The notes: generated by a model from the letters alone, not told the origin. Counted from the stretch's first letter, positions 27,617-37,450 are shown. The stretch: DNA of 64,000 nt from Polynucleobacter sp. (GCF_018500155.2 NZ_JAHBAK020000028.1:1-64000), one strand, 5' to 3'. Made by a program: numbers and translations.

Positions 27617-28426
27617 ATGAGCACCACTAAAACCTCAAAAAACACCGGGGAAGTCGCAAAAACCGCGATCCAAGTAGTCGATCGCATGATGAACTTATTA
27701 GACGCCCTTGCCTTGCATGAGGAAAGTTGTAGCCTGAAGGCCCTTGCCGAGGAGACAGGGTTACACCCCTCGACCGCGCATCGCATATTAAACGACATGG
27801 TTGCCTGTCGATTAGTTGAACGTGGTGATGGTGGAACGTATCGATTAGGCCTAAAACTCTTGGAGTTGGGCAATTTGGTAAAAGCTCGCCTCTCGGTACG
27901 AGAGGCTGCTCAAGCGCCAATGCGCACCCTACATAAATTAACCGGTGAGACCGTCAACCTTTCAGTGCGTCAAGGCGATGAAATTGTCTATATTGATCGA
28001 GCATATAGCGAACGATCCGGCATGCAAGTCGTCCGTGCGATTGGTGGTCGAGCACCTCTGCACCTGACATCGGTAGGCAAACTCTTTTTGGCAAGTGACG
28101 ATGCAAATCAAGTTCGTGCTTATGTCACCCGCACCGGCCTATCTGGTCATACTCGCAATAGCATTACCGATTTAGCAAAGCTAGAAACTGAACTCAACCG
28201 CGTTCGCAAAGTAGGCAGCGCAAGGGATGATGAAGAATTAGAGCTGGGGGTAAGCTGTCTTGCGGCCGCCATTCTGGATGACACTGGCAAATTAGTAGCA
28301 GGTTTATCGCTCAGCGCTCCAACTGACCGCATTCAAGCAGACTGGTTGCGCTCCCTACAAGACACTGCCTTGCAAATTTCTAAAGGGATGGGCTATAAGC
28401 CCAAATCTAGCGAGCCCGGCGCTTAA
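27617..28426 (+). CDS. IclR-family transcriptional regulator
   Basis: Encodes 269 aa: N-terminal winged helix (about 18-85; AIQVVDRMMNLLDALALHEESCSLKALAEETGLHPSTAHRILNDMVACRLVERGDGGTYRLGLKLLELG) and an IclR effector domain (about 95-260; LTGETVNLSVRQGDEIVYIDR, GRAPLHLTSVGKLFLA, LGVSCLAAAILDDTGKLVAGLSLSAPTDR). IclR proteins sense small organic acids or aromatics. Target genes are unknown; neighbours are pyrD upstream and a convergent PBP7-type gene. Confidence 0.94.
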   Translation: MSTTKTSKNTGEVAKTAIQVVDRMMNLLDALALHEESCSLKALAEETGLHPSTAHRILNDMVACRLVERGDGGTYRLGLKLLELGNLVKARLSVREAAQAPMRTLHKLTGETVNLSVRQGDEIVYIDRAYSERSGMQVVRAIGGRAPLHLTSVGKLFLASDDANQVRAYVTRTGLSGHTRNSITDLAKLETELNRVRKVGSARDDEELELGVSCLAAAILDDTGKLVAGLSLSAPTDRIQADWLRSLQDTALQISKGMGYKPKSSEPGA

Positions 28427-28446
28427 GCCTAGCGCTCTATCACCTT

Positions 28447-29451
28447 TTACATTAAGCGGCGTATGGGCTGTGCGCCAGAAGGCATACGCTCATACCAATC
28501 GCGCACCCGTACAGCATCTGCAAAACGGGATTGTGTGCCGACGGAGTCTAAGAACACAAGTAATAGCGGTGTATTGTTGACACGGGCTTGCATTACTAAG
28601 CACTTACCTGCTGCATTAATGAAGCCAGTTTTTTGCAGACCGATATCCATATCACCAGATCGTACCAATCGATTGGTATTCAAAAATTTTTGTGGGCGCT
28701 TTGCAATCACCATCGTCAGATCCGGCCAGGTGGAATACTCACGAATCAATTTATATTGGTAAGCCGCATTAAGCATACGAGCTAAATCTTCTGCTGTCGC
28801 TACATTCTCGCTAAGCAAACCAGTAGGATCTGCAAAATGCGAGTGATCCATGCCAAGCTCTTTCGCCTTACGATTCATGGCATCAATAAAGGCTGGTATA
28901 CCGCCTGGGTAATTTCTGCCAAGGGTATAAGCTGCACGGTTTTCAGAGGACATTAAAGCTAACAATAACGCCTCCTGGCGAGTCAACTCGGTTCCGCCGG
29001 CTAGACGTGAGCTACGGTAAATTCGAACGTCTTCCGCATTAATCGTTAAGACATCATCAAGCGGTAATTTTGAATCTAGCACCACCATCGCTGTCATCAA
29101 CTTAGTAATGGAAGCAATGGGCAAACTGACGCCGGGATTTTTCTCGAAATAGACCTCTTTCGTGTCTTGATTGACAACCATCGCCACGCTGGACTTCAAA
29201 TTGAGATCATCATGTTGGCCACGCAATCCCAATGCAGTAGCTAATGATGGAGGTGCTGCTACAACCGGTGCCGCCGAACGAGTCACGGTTACTCGAACTG
29301 TTTTAGGTTTTTTTGGAGCCTTAACAACTACCTTAGTAGTTTTAGTTTGTTTATCTTTGTCTTTGCCAGCCGCTTGGACAGGCACATGAAAAAGAGCGCC
29401 GCAAGCAAAAATCCCAGCCAAAACGAGCAGACTATACCGATTCAAACGCAT
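28447..29451 (-). CDS. pbpG: D-alanyl-D-alanine endopeptidase, PBP7/PbpG type
   Basis: Encodes 334 aa from the ATG at 29451 (MRLNRYSLLVLAGIFACGALFHVPVQAAG signal peptide, GGAAGG about 10 bp upstream); the track start at 29481 adds ten residues with no ribosome-binding site. A basic, Lys/Thr/Val-rich linker (about 30-60) precedes the serine-peptidase domain with SITK (SxxK), SSEN (SxN) and QKTGF (KTG). Cleaves D-Ala-meso-DAP cross-links in the periplasm. Confidence 0.92.
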   Translation of the reverse strand: MRLNRYSLLVLAGIFACGALFHVPVQAAGKDKDKQTKTTKVVVKAPKKPKTVRVTVTRSAAPVVAAPPSLATALGLRGQHDDLNLKSSVAMVVNQDTKEVYFEKNPGVSLPIASITKLMTAMVVLDSKLPLDDVLTINAEDVRIYRSSRLAGGTELTRQEALLLALMSSENRAAYTLGRNYPGGIPAFIDAMNRKAKELGMDHSHFADPTGLLSENVATAEDLARMLNAAYQYKLIREYSTWPDLTMVIAKRPQKFLNTNRLVRSGDMDIGLQKTGFINAAGKCLVMQARVNNTPLLLVFLDSVGTQSRFADAVRVRDWYERMPSGAQPIRRLM

Positions 29452-29546
29452 CCCCAACTTACCTTCCAAAACTTTCAACATACGAGATGATAATTAATTT
29501 CTAGGCCAAAAACCGATTTCTATGCCCCACCTTGGATTGGCGCCCT

Positions 29547-30434
29547 TTACTCGGCTATCGTGGCAACCGTATTAGTCTGTCGAGCATTGACCAGCACCAC
29601 CCCAGTCATCGTTAAACAAAGGCCTAAAGCCATCATGAGGGTAAAAGGCTCATCAAATAGTAGCCATGCCATTATTGCTGTTGTTGGGGGTGTTAAATAC
29701 AGCAAACTGGTGACTTTCGTGGCGGCGCCCTTACGAATCATCATGAACAACAAGCTAATCGAACCAATCGAAAGTGGAAATATGGCCCAAAGCAACGCAC
29801 CAATTACTGAAGCATTCCAAACCATGACACCGCTTTCGAAAAAATACATGCAGAAAAAGCACAGCACAGCAGAAACGCCAAACTGAATCGAAGATCCAGC
29901 GCGCAAATCAAATACAGGACAGAATTTCTTCTGATAAAGCGTGCCAAAAGTGATCGAGAGTAGCGCAATGAATGCCAATAAATAGCTAGCAATAGGAATA
30001 TGTGCAAAGCCAATTTTTTCAGCCACCACTAAAGCGACTCCGGCAAAACCAAAACATAATCCAATCCATTGCCGTGGCGTTACCTTTTCAGAAATCCAGG
30101 CAGCAAACCATGCGGTCAAAATTGGTTGCAGACCTACAATAATCGCGACCAAGCCAGCAGTCATGCCTAGGCGCACAGCAAACCAAACGCCTAAGAGATA
30201 GCCAAATTGCAGCAACATGCCTGCCACGGCAATATGTTTTATTTGAGACCAACTTGGCCATGTCATCCGCCAAACCAAACTCAACGCTGCCATTGCTGCA
30301 ATAACGCCTGCAAATCGCCAAAATAGAAAGGTTGCTGGCTCTACATAAGGCATCGCCAAACGCGCAATCACAAACCCTGTACTCCAAATTAATACGAATA
30401 TGGGTGCAATTGCGCTCTCAAGGCCAAACTTCAT
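29547..30434 (-). CDS. EamA/DMT-family transporter
   Basis: Encodes 295 aa with about ten hydrophobic helices arranged as two EamA repeats. The N-terminal WSTGFVIARLAMPYVEPATFLFWRFAG and the second-half LLYLTPPTTAIMAWLLFDEPFTLMMALGLCLTMTGVVLVN are classic. Likely an inner-membrane exporter of metabolites; substrate unknown. It stands alone between the minus-strand pbpG and the plus-strand phasin gene. Confidence 0.9.
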   Translation of the reverse strand: MKFGLESAIAPIFVLIWSTGFVIARLAMPYVEPATFLFWRFAGVIAAMAALSLVWRMTWPSWSQIKHIAVAGMLLQFGYLLGVWFAVRLGMTAGLVAIIVGLQPILTAWFAAWISEKVTPRQWIGLCFGFAGVALVVAEKIGFAHIPIASYLLAFIALLSITFGTLYQKKFCPVFDLRAGSSIQFGVSAVLCFFCMYFFESGVMVWNASVIGALLWAIFPLSIGSISLLFMMIRKGAATKVTSLLYLTPPTTAIMAWLLFDEPFTLMMALGLCLTMTGVVLVNARQTNTVATIAE

Positions 30435-30534
30435 AAATAGGTGATGAAAATTGAGGGGATTAGTGAACTGTAGATTTTAGGCTTTTTGATGGGGTATCAC
30501 TTAGGAATCCCCTGCTGGAAGGGGTGTGCAGTTA

Positions 30535-30564
30535 TTGTGCAATGCAATATTTGAGCAATATAAT
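30535..30564 (+). promoter_or_regulatory. promoter of the phasin gene
   Basis: A perfect -10 TATAAT (30559-30564) follows TTGTGC (30535-30540) after an 18-bp spacer. The spacer and -35 hold a GTGCAATGCA stretch rich in TGC/GCA, reminiscent of PhaR-type sites upstream of phasin genes; that comparison is from memory and is inference. The leader would be about 65 nt. Confidence 0.5.
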
Positions 30565-30635
30565 GAAGGTATTAGTTGACCCGCAGAATCAGCGGAGTCA
30601 TAGTAAATACGGCAGACCCAAAGAAAGGGATTGAA

Positions 30636-31190
30636 ATGAACTTAACGCCAGAACAAATCGCAGCAGCGCAAAAAGCCAATTTAGAAACCTTGAGTGGCTT
30701 GACTAGCCAAGCTTTGCAAAGCATTGAAAAACTCGTTGAACTGAATCTTGCTATAGCCAAACAAAGTTTGAGCGATAGTGTTAATAACGCAAAGAAAGCC
30801 TTGGAAGTAAAAGATATCCAGCAACTTCTCGCGCATCAAGCAGAAACAGTGCAACCGATTGCAGAAAAAATTATTTCCTATAGTCGTCATTTGTATGAGT
30901 TAGCCCATGAAACTCAAGATAGCTTTACCAAGTCCGCAGAAAAAGAATTTGCTGAGGGACAAAAGAAGATGAATGCCCTTGTAGAAGAGTGGACTAAGCA
31001 TGCACCCCCAGGCTCTGATGCTGCAGTACAAGCCCTCAAACAAGCTATTGCCTCAGCCAACAATGTTTATGAAACAAGCCAAAAAGCGGTCAAGCATGCA
31101 GTAGAGGTTGCTCAAACCAACATCAATACCGCAGCTGATGCCGTAGCCAAAGGTGCTAGCGCGACAAATAAAGCGGCGAAGAAAAAATAA
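30636..31190 (+). CDS. phasin family protein
   Basis: Encodes 184 aa from ATG 30636 (AAAGGGA upstream); the track start at 30576 adds an unlikely N-terminus. MNLTPEQIAAAQKANLETLSGLTSQALQSIEKLVELNLAIAKQSLSDS is the start of the betaproteobacterial PhaP family, followed by a helical region and an Ala/Lys-rich tail ending AAKKK. Phasins coat polyhydroxyalkanoate granules. It is a single-gene unit with its own promoter and terminator; no PHA synthase is nearby. Confidence 0.93.
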   Translation: MNLTPEQIAAAQKANLETLSGLTSQALQSIEKLVELNLAIAKQSLSDSVNNAKKALEVKDIQQLLAHQAETVQPIAEKIISYSRHLYELAHETQDSFTKSAEKEFAEGQKKMNALVEEWTKHAPPGSDAAVQALKQAIASANNVYETSQKAVKHAVEVAQTNINTAADAVAKGASATNKAAKKK

Positions 31191-31236
31191 AACATTTAGC
31201 GTACGCTCTTTACAAAGAGTGCTGCTACTGTAATGC

Positions 31237-31262
31237 AAAAGCCCCGATCTCTCGGGGCTTTT
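31237..31262 (+). terminator. intrinsic terminator after the phasin gene
   Basis: AAAAGCCCCGA-TCTC-TCGGGGCTTTT forms an 11-bp stem with a T-rich tail on the plus strand. A-runs on the left mean it can also stop the convergent lpdA transcript. A small extra dyad CTCTTT-AC-AAAGAG lies just upstream (31206-31219). Confidence 0.88.
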
Positions 31263-31282
31263 CTTCTACTTAAACATCAACG

Positions 31283-33070
31283 TTAAGACTTCTTTTTGAC
31301 TGGTGGCAAATCTGTGCAATGACCATGGGCCGCTTCTGCAGCAAGACCAACAGACTCACCTAATGTTGGATGAGGATGAATTGTCTTACCAATATCTACC
31401 GCATCCGCCCCCATTTCAATGGCCAAGCATACTTCACCAATTAAGTCGCCAGCATGCGTACCTACGATACCGCCTCCAATAATACGATGTGATTTTGCAT
31501 CAAAAATAAGCTTGGTGAAGCCCTCATCACGACCATTGGCGATTGCACGCCCACTTGCAGCCCAAGGAAATAAACCTTTTTCATAGGCAATGCCTTGCGC
31601 CTTACATTGCTCCTCAGTCAATCCAGCCCATGCAACTTCTGGATCAGTGTAAGCAACGGATGGAATTTGCTTCGCATCAAAGTAAGACTTTTCTCCATGG
31701 GCAGCTTCTGCCGCTACATGCCCTTCGTGTACCGCTTTATGCGCTAACATGGGTTGACCCACAATATCGCCAATCGCAAATATATGCGGAACATTAGTGC
31801 GCATTTGTTTATCAACTGCAATAAAGCCACGCTCATCGACTTGTACACCGGCTTTGTCAGCATCGATTTTTTTACCATTCGGTGTACGTCCTACTGCAAC
31901 CAATACCAAGTCATAGGTCTGTGGCTGCGCAGGCGCATTCTCACCTTCAAATGTCACCTCAATACCATCGGACTTCACTTCTGCCTTGGCTGCTCGCGTC
32001 TTGAGCATGATATTTTCAAAACGTCCGGCATTGAACTTCTCCCAGACCCTTTCCAAATCTCGATCTGCGCCAGCCATCAGACCATCCATCATCTCAGCGA
32101 TATCAATACGAGAGCCCAGAGTGCTATAGACGGTAGCCATTTCCAATCCAATGATGCCACCGCCAATTACTAGCATGCGCTTTGGGATACTCTTGAGTAG
32201 TAAAGCGCCTGTACTATCAACAATACGCGGATCTTCCGGCAGGAATGGCAATTTCACCGGTTGACTTCCGGCAGCAATAATCGCCTTCTGAAAACGAATG
32301 ACTTCTTTCTGGTCAGTAACATCTTGACCCGTGCCACTCGTAAGATTGACTTCAACATGATTGGCATCCAGAAAGCGCCCGATACCGCGGACCACTTTTA
32401 CTTTGCGTGCCTTAGCCATTCCAGCTAAGCCACCTGTCAATTTTGCAATGACAGATTCCTTATAGCCACGCAACTGATCAATTTCGATCTTCGGCGCGCC
32501 AAAGGTGATGCCATGTTTGGCCATCGTTTTCACCTCATCCATGACTGCAGTGGTGTGCAACAACGCTTTTGATGGAATACAGCCAACATTCAAGCACACG
32601 CCACCCAAAGTAGCGTATCGCTCAACCAAGATCGTGTTCATTCCTAAGTCGGCACTACGAAAAGCAGCGCTATAGCCACCAGGTCCAGCACCGAGGACCA
32701 ATATTTCGCATTCGTGATCAACCTTACCGTTGTATTGACCTGCTTTTGGAGCGATGGCCTGAGTCGGAGGGTTAGCAGCAGGCGCAGGGGCTGGGGCTGG
32801 GGCCACCACTGGCTTTGCTGCAGGGGTTGCTTCGCTAGTATCAATTTCTGCAATGGCAGAACCCTTGCTCATTTTATCGCCTAATTTAACAGAGATGCTG
32901 GTAATCGTCCCAGCAACGTCAGCCGGAACTTCCATAGTTGCCTTGTCCGATTCAAGCACTAATAGTGGCTGCTCTTTTTCAACTACATCACCTACTTTAA
33001 CGAGTACCTCAATCACAGGCACATCTGCATAATCACCAATATCTGGTACGAGGATAGTTTGCCTAGCCAT
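31283..33070 (-). CDS. lpdA: dihydrolipoyl dehydrogenase with N-terminal lipoyl domain (PDH E3)
   Basis: Encodes 595 aa. An N-terminal lipoyl domain (residues about 1-80; lipoyl-Lys about 43 in ESDKATMEVPA) and a Pro/Ala linker precede the flavoprotein core with redox cysteines in GGVCLNVGCIPSKALL, an NAD-binding GGGIIGLEMATVYSTLGSRIDI and the C-terminal HPHPTLGE active-site base. E3 proteins with a fused lipoyl domain are typical of betaproteobacterial PDH complexes. Last gene of the aceE-aceF-lpdA operon, 9 bp after aceF. Confidence 0.97.
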   Translation of the reverse strand: MARQTILVPDIGDYADVPVIEVLVKVGDVVEKEQPLLVLESDKATMEVPADVAGTITSISVKLGDKMSKGSAIAEIDTSEATPAAKPVVAPAPAPAPAANPPTQAIAPKAGQYNGKVDHECEILVLGAGPGGYSAAFRSADLGMNTILVERYATLGGVCLNVGCIPSKALLHTTAVMDEVKTMAKHGITFGAPKIEIDQLRGYKESVIAKLTGGLAGMAKARKVKVVRGIGRFLDANHVEVNLTSGTGQDVTDQKEVIRFQKAIIAAGSQPVKLPFLPEDPRIVDSTGALLLKSIPKRMLVIGGGIIGLEMATVYSTLGSRIDIAEMMDGLMAGADRDLERVWEKFNAGRFENIMLKTRAAKAEVKSDGIEVTFEGENAPAQPQTYDLVLVAVGRTPNGKKIDADKAGVQVDERGFIAVDKQMRTNVPHIFAIGDIVGQPMLAHKAVHEGHVAAEAAHGEKSYFDAKQIPSVAYTDPEVAWAGLTEEQCKAQGIAYEKGLFPWAASGRAIANGRDEGFTKLIFDAKSHRIIGGGIVGTHAGDLIGEVCLAIEMGADAVDIGKTIHPHPTLGESVGLAAEAAHGHCTDLPPVKKKS

Positions 33071-33079
33071 GAATCTTCC

Positions 33080-34672
33080 TTACAGAGTGGCGCGACGGAA
33101 GTCGGCTAAGAGTTGAGCGATGTAAAGATTAAAGCGAGTCGCTAATGCACCATCAATGACACGATGGTCTGCAGACAGCGATAAAGGACAGATTAAGCGT
33201 GGGACAAATTGCTTACCATCCCATACAGGCTTCATGGCCGCCTTGCTCACACCCAAAATAGCCACTTCTGGAGCATTCACAATTGGTGAGAAATAGGTTC
33301 CACCGATGCCGCCCAGTGAAGAGATGGTAAAGCTGGCTCCCTGCATTTGATCGGGCTTTAATTTACCTTCACGTGCAAGCCCTGCAAGTTCCGATGTTTC
33401 TTGCGCAATCTCAAAAATCCCTTTCTTATCGGCATTTTTAATGACTGGTACCACTAAACCGGTTGGAGTGTCAGCGGCAAAACCGATGTTGAAGTACTTC
33501 TTCAAAATCAAATCATCGCCATCTAATGAGCTATTGAACTCAGGATATTTTTTCAACGCAGCTACAGCTGCCTTCATCAAGAAGGCAAGCATCGTAATTT
33601 TGACGCCCTTCTTCTCATTTTCTTTGTTCGTCAGCACACGGAAAGCTTCAAGATCAGTGATATCAGCATCCTCGTGATACGTTACCGCCGGAATCATTAC
33701 CCAATTACGGCCTAGGTTGGCTGCTGTCAATTTTTTAATGCGATTGAGCGGTTGACGATCGATTTCACCAAACTTAGTAAAGTCAACTTTTGGCCAAGGA
33801 ATTAAATTGAGGCCGCCTAAACTACCTCCAGCAGAAGCAGCTGCAGGACTGCCTGCACCACCGCTCATCGCCGCCTTCACAAATGCTTGAACGTCTTCTT
33901 GTGTAATGCGCCCTTTTGGACCAGACCCTTTGACTTGAGCAATCGTCACACCAAGCTCTCTTGCAAACTTGCGCACAGAAGGACTTGCATGACTATATGC
34001 AACATCAACCTGCGGTGCTGGATTGCTCAATGGTGGCGGTGCTGGTGCCCTAGGTATTGGCGGTTCCACAACTTTTGCAGCTGGTGCTGGCGATGAAGCT
34101 GGAATAGCAACAGGAGTTGTAGCAGAGCCTGCACCACTTTCTAAAATAATAACTACCGATCCTTCAGAAAGATTGTCGCCAACCTTTACCTTGACCTCTT
34201 TAACAATCCCGGCATGAGTAGAGGGAACATCCATTGTGGCTTTGTCTGACTCGAGCACCACAATAGACTGCTCTTTCTCAACCTTGTCACCAGCTTTCAC
34301 AAGCACTTCAATTACTGGTACATCTTTATAGTCACCAATGTCTGGGACCTTAACTTCTATCAGAGCGCCGCCTGAATTCGTTGGCGAGGCTGGAGGCACA
34401 GCAGCTTGGGTTGGAGATGCTGGGGCCGCGGCACCCTCTTCAAGCGTAATCACTACCGAGCCCTCAGATAGGGTGTCACCCACTTTTACTTTGACATCTT
34501 TTACTACGCCCGCATGAGATGAAGGAACATCCATGGTTGCTTTGTCAGACTCCAGAACAACAATAGATTGCTCGATTTCGATGTTGTCGCCCGCCTTTAG
34601 CAATACCTCTATAACGGGAACATCCTTATAGTCGCCAATATCCGGGACTTTAATTTCAATAATTTGGCTCAT
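33080..34672 (-). CDS. aceF: dihydrolipoyllysine-residue acetyltransferase (PDH E2)
   Basis: Encodes 530 aa: two nearly identical lipoyl domains (1-80 and 101-180, lipoyl lysines about 43 and 143 in ESDKATMDVPS), Ala/Pro linkers, a peripheral-subunit-binding domain (about 228-265; SPSVRKFARELGVTIAQVKGSGPKGRITQEDV) and the catalytic core ending with LSADHRVIDGALATRF (catalytic His and Asp). Transfers acetyl groups to CoA. The gene is 14 bp after aceE. Confidence 0.97.
   Translation of the reverse strand: MSQIIEIKVPDIGDYKDVPVIEVLLKAGDNIEIEQSIVVLESDKATMDVPSSHAGVVKDVKVKVGDTLSEGSVVITLEEGAAAPASPTQAAVPPASPTNSGGALIEVKVPDIGDYKDVPVIEVLVKAGDKVEKEQSIVVLESDKATMDVPSTHAGIVKEVKVKVGDNLSEGSVVIILESGAGSATTPVAIPASSPAPAAKVVEPPIPRAPAPPPLSNPAPQVDVAYSHASPSVRKFARELGVTIAQVKGSGPKGRITQEDVQAFVKAAMSGGAGSPAAASAGGSLGGLNLIPWPKVDFTKFGEIDRQPLNRIKKLTAANLGRNWVMIPAVTYHEDADITDLEAFRVLTNKENEKKGVKITMLAFLMKAAVAALKKYPEFNSSLDGDDLILKKYFNIGFAADTPTGLVVPVIKNADKKGIFEIAQETSELAGLAREGKLKPDQMQGASFTISSLGGIGGTYFSPIVNAPEVAILGVSKAAMKPVWDGKQFVPRLICPLSLSADHRVIDGALATRFNLYIAQLLADFRRATL
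34133..34672 (-). repeat. tandem lipoyl-domain duplication inside aceF
   Basis: Residues 1-80 and 101-180 of AceF are about 85-90% identical by eye (for example KVKVGDTLSEGSVVITLE against KVKVGDNLSEGSVVIILE), giving a 300-bp-period repeat in the DNA. Synonymous sites differ at many positions, so the copy is old but the protein is held uniform. Confidence 0.85.
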
Positions 34673-34686
34673 GAATTGATCTCGCG

Positions 34687-37383
34687 TTAAACGGTCATTG
34701 GATTAGGTTTAGAAATATCGATGCCGTATTTCTGAATAGCATCGGCGAGTTTTTGGCGATCTAACTGACCCGCATCAACTAATGAACGCAAAGCGGTCAC
34801 CACAACCCAACGACGATCCACTTCAAAGAAGTCTCGCAATTTTTCCCGGGTATCCGATCTTCCAAAGCCATCCGTTCCTAATACCTCGTAACGACGACCC
34901 ATATGCTGAAGTGCAGGACGAATTTGCTCTGCAAATAAACGCACATAATCCGTAGCTGCAACTATAGGACCGGCAGTATCTTTTAAGCACTGCTCTACAT
35001 GTGAAAGTTTTGGTGCAGCTGTTGGGTTTAATAAATTTGCCCGGTGAACTGCATTCCAATCACGACCAAGCTCAGTAAAACTTGGGCATCCCCACAAATC
35101 AGAGGCAACACCCCAGTCTTTATGCAGCATCTCTGCTGCTTCAATCACCTCTCGGAAGATGGTGCCTGAACCTAAAAGTTGTACGCGCAACTTAGCATTG
35201 TTATCGCCCACAGACTTTAATTTATACATCCCCTTAATGATGTCTTGTTCTGCACCTTTTGGCATTGCTGGATGCGCGTAGTTTTCATTCATTAATGTGA
35301 CGTAGTAATACACGTCTTCTTGTACCTCTAACATGCGACGCATGCCATCCTGAATGACTACTGCTAATTCGAAGGCAAAAGTGGGGTCATAACTAATGCA
35401 ATTGGGTACGGCAGCACTCCACAAGTGACTATGACCGTCCTCATGCTGCAACCCTTCTCCATTGAGTGTTGTTCTTCCTGCAGTTCCGCCAAGCAGGAAG
35501 CCGCGGCTTCGCATATCGCCTGCTGCCCATGCAAGATCCCCAATGCGTTGGAAACCAAACATGGAATAGAAAATATAGAACGGTAACATCGGCACACCAT
35601 GGGTGGAGTACGAAGTAGCAGCCGCTATCCAATCGCACATCCCGCCTGCCTCATTAATACCCTCTTGCAGAATTTGGCCAGTTTTATCTTCTTTGTAGAA
35701 CATCAACTGATCATGATCTTCAGGCGTATACAGTTGGCCTAATTGATTCCAAATACCTAATTGTCGGAACATGCCTTCCATACCAAAGGTGCGAGACTCA
35801 TCGGGCACGATCGGAACGACCCGCTTGCCGATGGTTTTATCGCGCACAATGGTGTTCAGCATGCGAACAAATGCCATCGTTGTGGAGATCTCACGCCCTT
35901 CGGTTGTTGCCTCAAGCAATGGTGCAAATGCATCCAAGGAGGGCACAGGCAAGCTCTCTGCTTTAGTGCGACGTTGCGGTAAGTAACCACCCAATTCTTG
36001 ACGTCGCGCTTTCATATACTCAAGCTCTGGACTGCCCTCCGCAAATTTCACCAATGGCATCTCTGCTAACTGCTCGTCTTTTACTGGAATCTCAAAGCGA
36101 TCTCTAAAGCGACGAACATCATCGTCGTTCATTTTCTTGGCTTGGTGCGCAATATTCATTGCTTCACCAGAGCCACCCATACCGTAGCCCTTAATAGTGT
36201 GAGCCAATATCACTGTCGGCTGATCTTTATGGTTTACAGCCGCATGAAATGCTGCATACACCTTGTGAGGATCATGACCGCCACGATTTAATTGCCAAAT
36301 CTCATCATCGCTCCAATCCGCCACCAACGCTTTGAGCTCAGGAGTATTGAAGACGGTTTCACGCACATAAGCGCCATTCTTGGCCTTCATGGTTTGGTAT
36401 TGACCATCCACAATCTCACCAAGGCGTTGCATCAAGATGCCCTTTTTATCACGAGCAAATAAAGCGTCCCAATGGCCACCCCAAACCACCTTGATGACAT
36501 TCCAGCCAGAACCACGGAACTCACTTTCTAGCTCTTGAATAATTTTGCCGTTACCCCTTACTGGTCCGTCAAGGCGTTGCAAATTGCAATTAATAACAAA
36601 AATCAGGTTGTCTAATTTTTCGCGACCAGCCATTCCAATTGCACCAAGAGATTCTGGCTCATCGGTTTCTCCATCACCCAAAAACGCCCAAACCTTACGG
36701 CCTTGTTCCTGAATGAAGCCACGATCTCTTAAGTACTTCATAAAGCGCGCTTGATAAATGGCCATGATTGGACCAAGACCCATCGATACTGTTGGGAACT
36801 GCCAGAAATCTGGCATTAGCCATGGGTGTGGATAGCTTGAAATGCCCTTGCCACCAACCTCTTGGCGGAAATTATTAAGCTGATCATCAGTCAAGCGACC
36901 CAACATATATGCGCGTGCATAAACACCAGGCGCAGAATGTCCCTGAACAAAGATAAGATCACCACCATGCTCTGCCGAAGGAGCATGCCAAAAATGGTTG
37001 TAACCTACATCGTACAAAGTGGCAGCAGATTGAAATGAAGAAATATGGCCGCCCACATTGGTATCTTTATTGGCTCGCAATACCATTGCCATTGCATTCC
37101 AACGAGTGTACGAACGAATGCGATGTTCAATATTTTGATCGCCAGGTAAACGAGCCTGATTTTCTACAGGTATCGTATTGATGTACGGCGTCTCCGCATG
37201 AAATGGTTGCACTACGCCATTGACTCGCGCATGAGAAATCTGCTGATCAATTAAGTAGGCAGCGCGCTGAGGTCCTTCGTTATGAATGACGCCATCTAAG
37301 GCTTGCAACCACTCTTGTGTTTCAACAGGATCGGCATCCTGTTGATTCTGTTTACCTAGAAATTGTTCTGGAACCGCTGCCAT
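34687..37383 (-). CDS. aceE: pyruvate dehydrogenase E1 component (homodimeric type)
   Basis: Encodes 898 aa, the usual AceE length. Decarboxylates pyruvate with thiamine diphosphate. FLGDGETDEPESLGAIGMAGREKLDNLIFVINCNLQRLDGPVRGNGKIIQELE is the ThDP/Mg-binding fold; EGLQHEDGHSHLWSAAVPNCISYDPTFAFELAVVIQDGMRRM and GFGRSDTREKLRDFFEVDRRWV are further AceE blocks. First gene of the PDH operon; divergent from a sensor kinase gene. Confidence 0.98.
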   Translation of the reverse strand: MAAVPEQFLGKQNQQDADPVETQEWLQALDGVIHNEGPQRAAYLIDQQISHARVNGVVQPFHAETPYINTIPVENQARLPGDQNIEHRIRSYTRWNAMAMVLRANKDTNVGGHISSFQSAATLYDVGYNHFWHAPSAEHGGDLIFVQGHSAPGVYARAYMLGRLTDDQLNNFRQEVGGKGISSYPHPWLMPDFWQFPTVSMGLGPIMAIYQARFMKYLRDRGFIQEQGRKVWAFLGDGETDEPESLGAIGMAGREKLDNLIFVINCNLQRLDGPVRGNGKIIQELESEFRGSGWNVIKVVWGGHWDALFARDKKGILMQRLGEIVDGQYQTMKAKNGAYVRETVFNTPELKALVADWSDDEIWQLNRGGHDPHKVYAAFHAAVNHKDQPTVILAHTIKGYGMGGSGEAMNIAHQAKKMNDDDVRRFRDRFEIPVKDEQLAEMPLVKFAEGSPELEYMKARRQELGGYLPQRRTKAESLPVPSLDAFAPLLEATTEGREISTTMAFVRMLNTIVRDKTIGKRVVPIVPDESRTFGMEGMFRQLGIWNQLGQLYTPEDHDQLMFYKEDKTGQILQEGINEAGGMCDWIAAATSYSTHGVPMLPFYIFYSMFGFQRIGDLAWAAGDMRSRGFLLGGTAGRTTLNGEGLQHEDGHSHLWSAAVPNCISYDPTFAFELAVVIQDGMRRMLEVQEDVYYYVTLMNENYAHPAMPKGAEQDIIKGMYKLKSVGDNNAKLRVQLLGSGTIFREVIEAAEMLHKDWGVASDLWGCPSFTELGRDWNAVHRANLLNPTAAPKLSHVEQCLKDTAGPIVAATDYVRLFAEQIRPALQHMGRRYEVLGTDGFGRSDTREKLRDFFEVDRRWVVVTALRSLVDAGQLDRQKLADAIQKYGIDISKPNPMTV

Positions 37384-37450
37384 AACTTGTCTCCAATAGT
37401 TATTTCAATTGTTGGCCTTATGCCCGTACGACATTCACTCTATAGACAAC

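Noticed and set aside
33887-34096. Trp/Cys-rich 69-aa plus-strand ORF in the aceF linker
   Set aside because: Produced by antisense reading of Ala/Pro-rich linker codons; not a gene.
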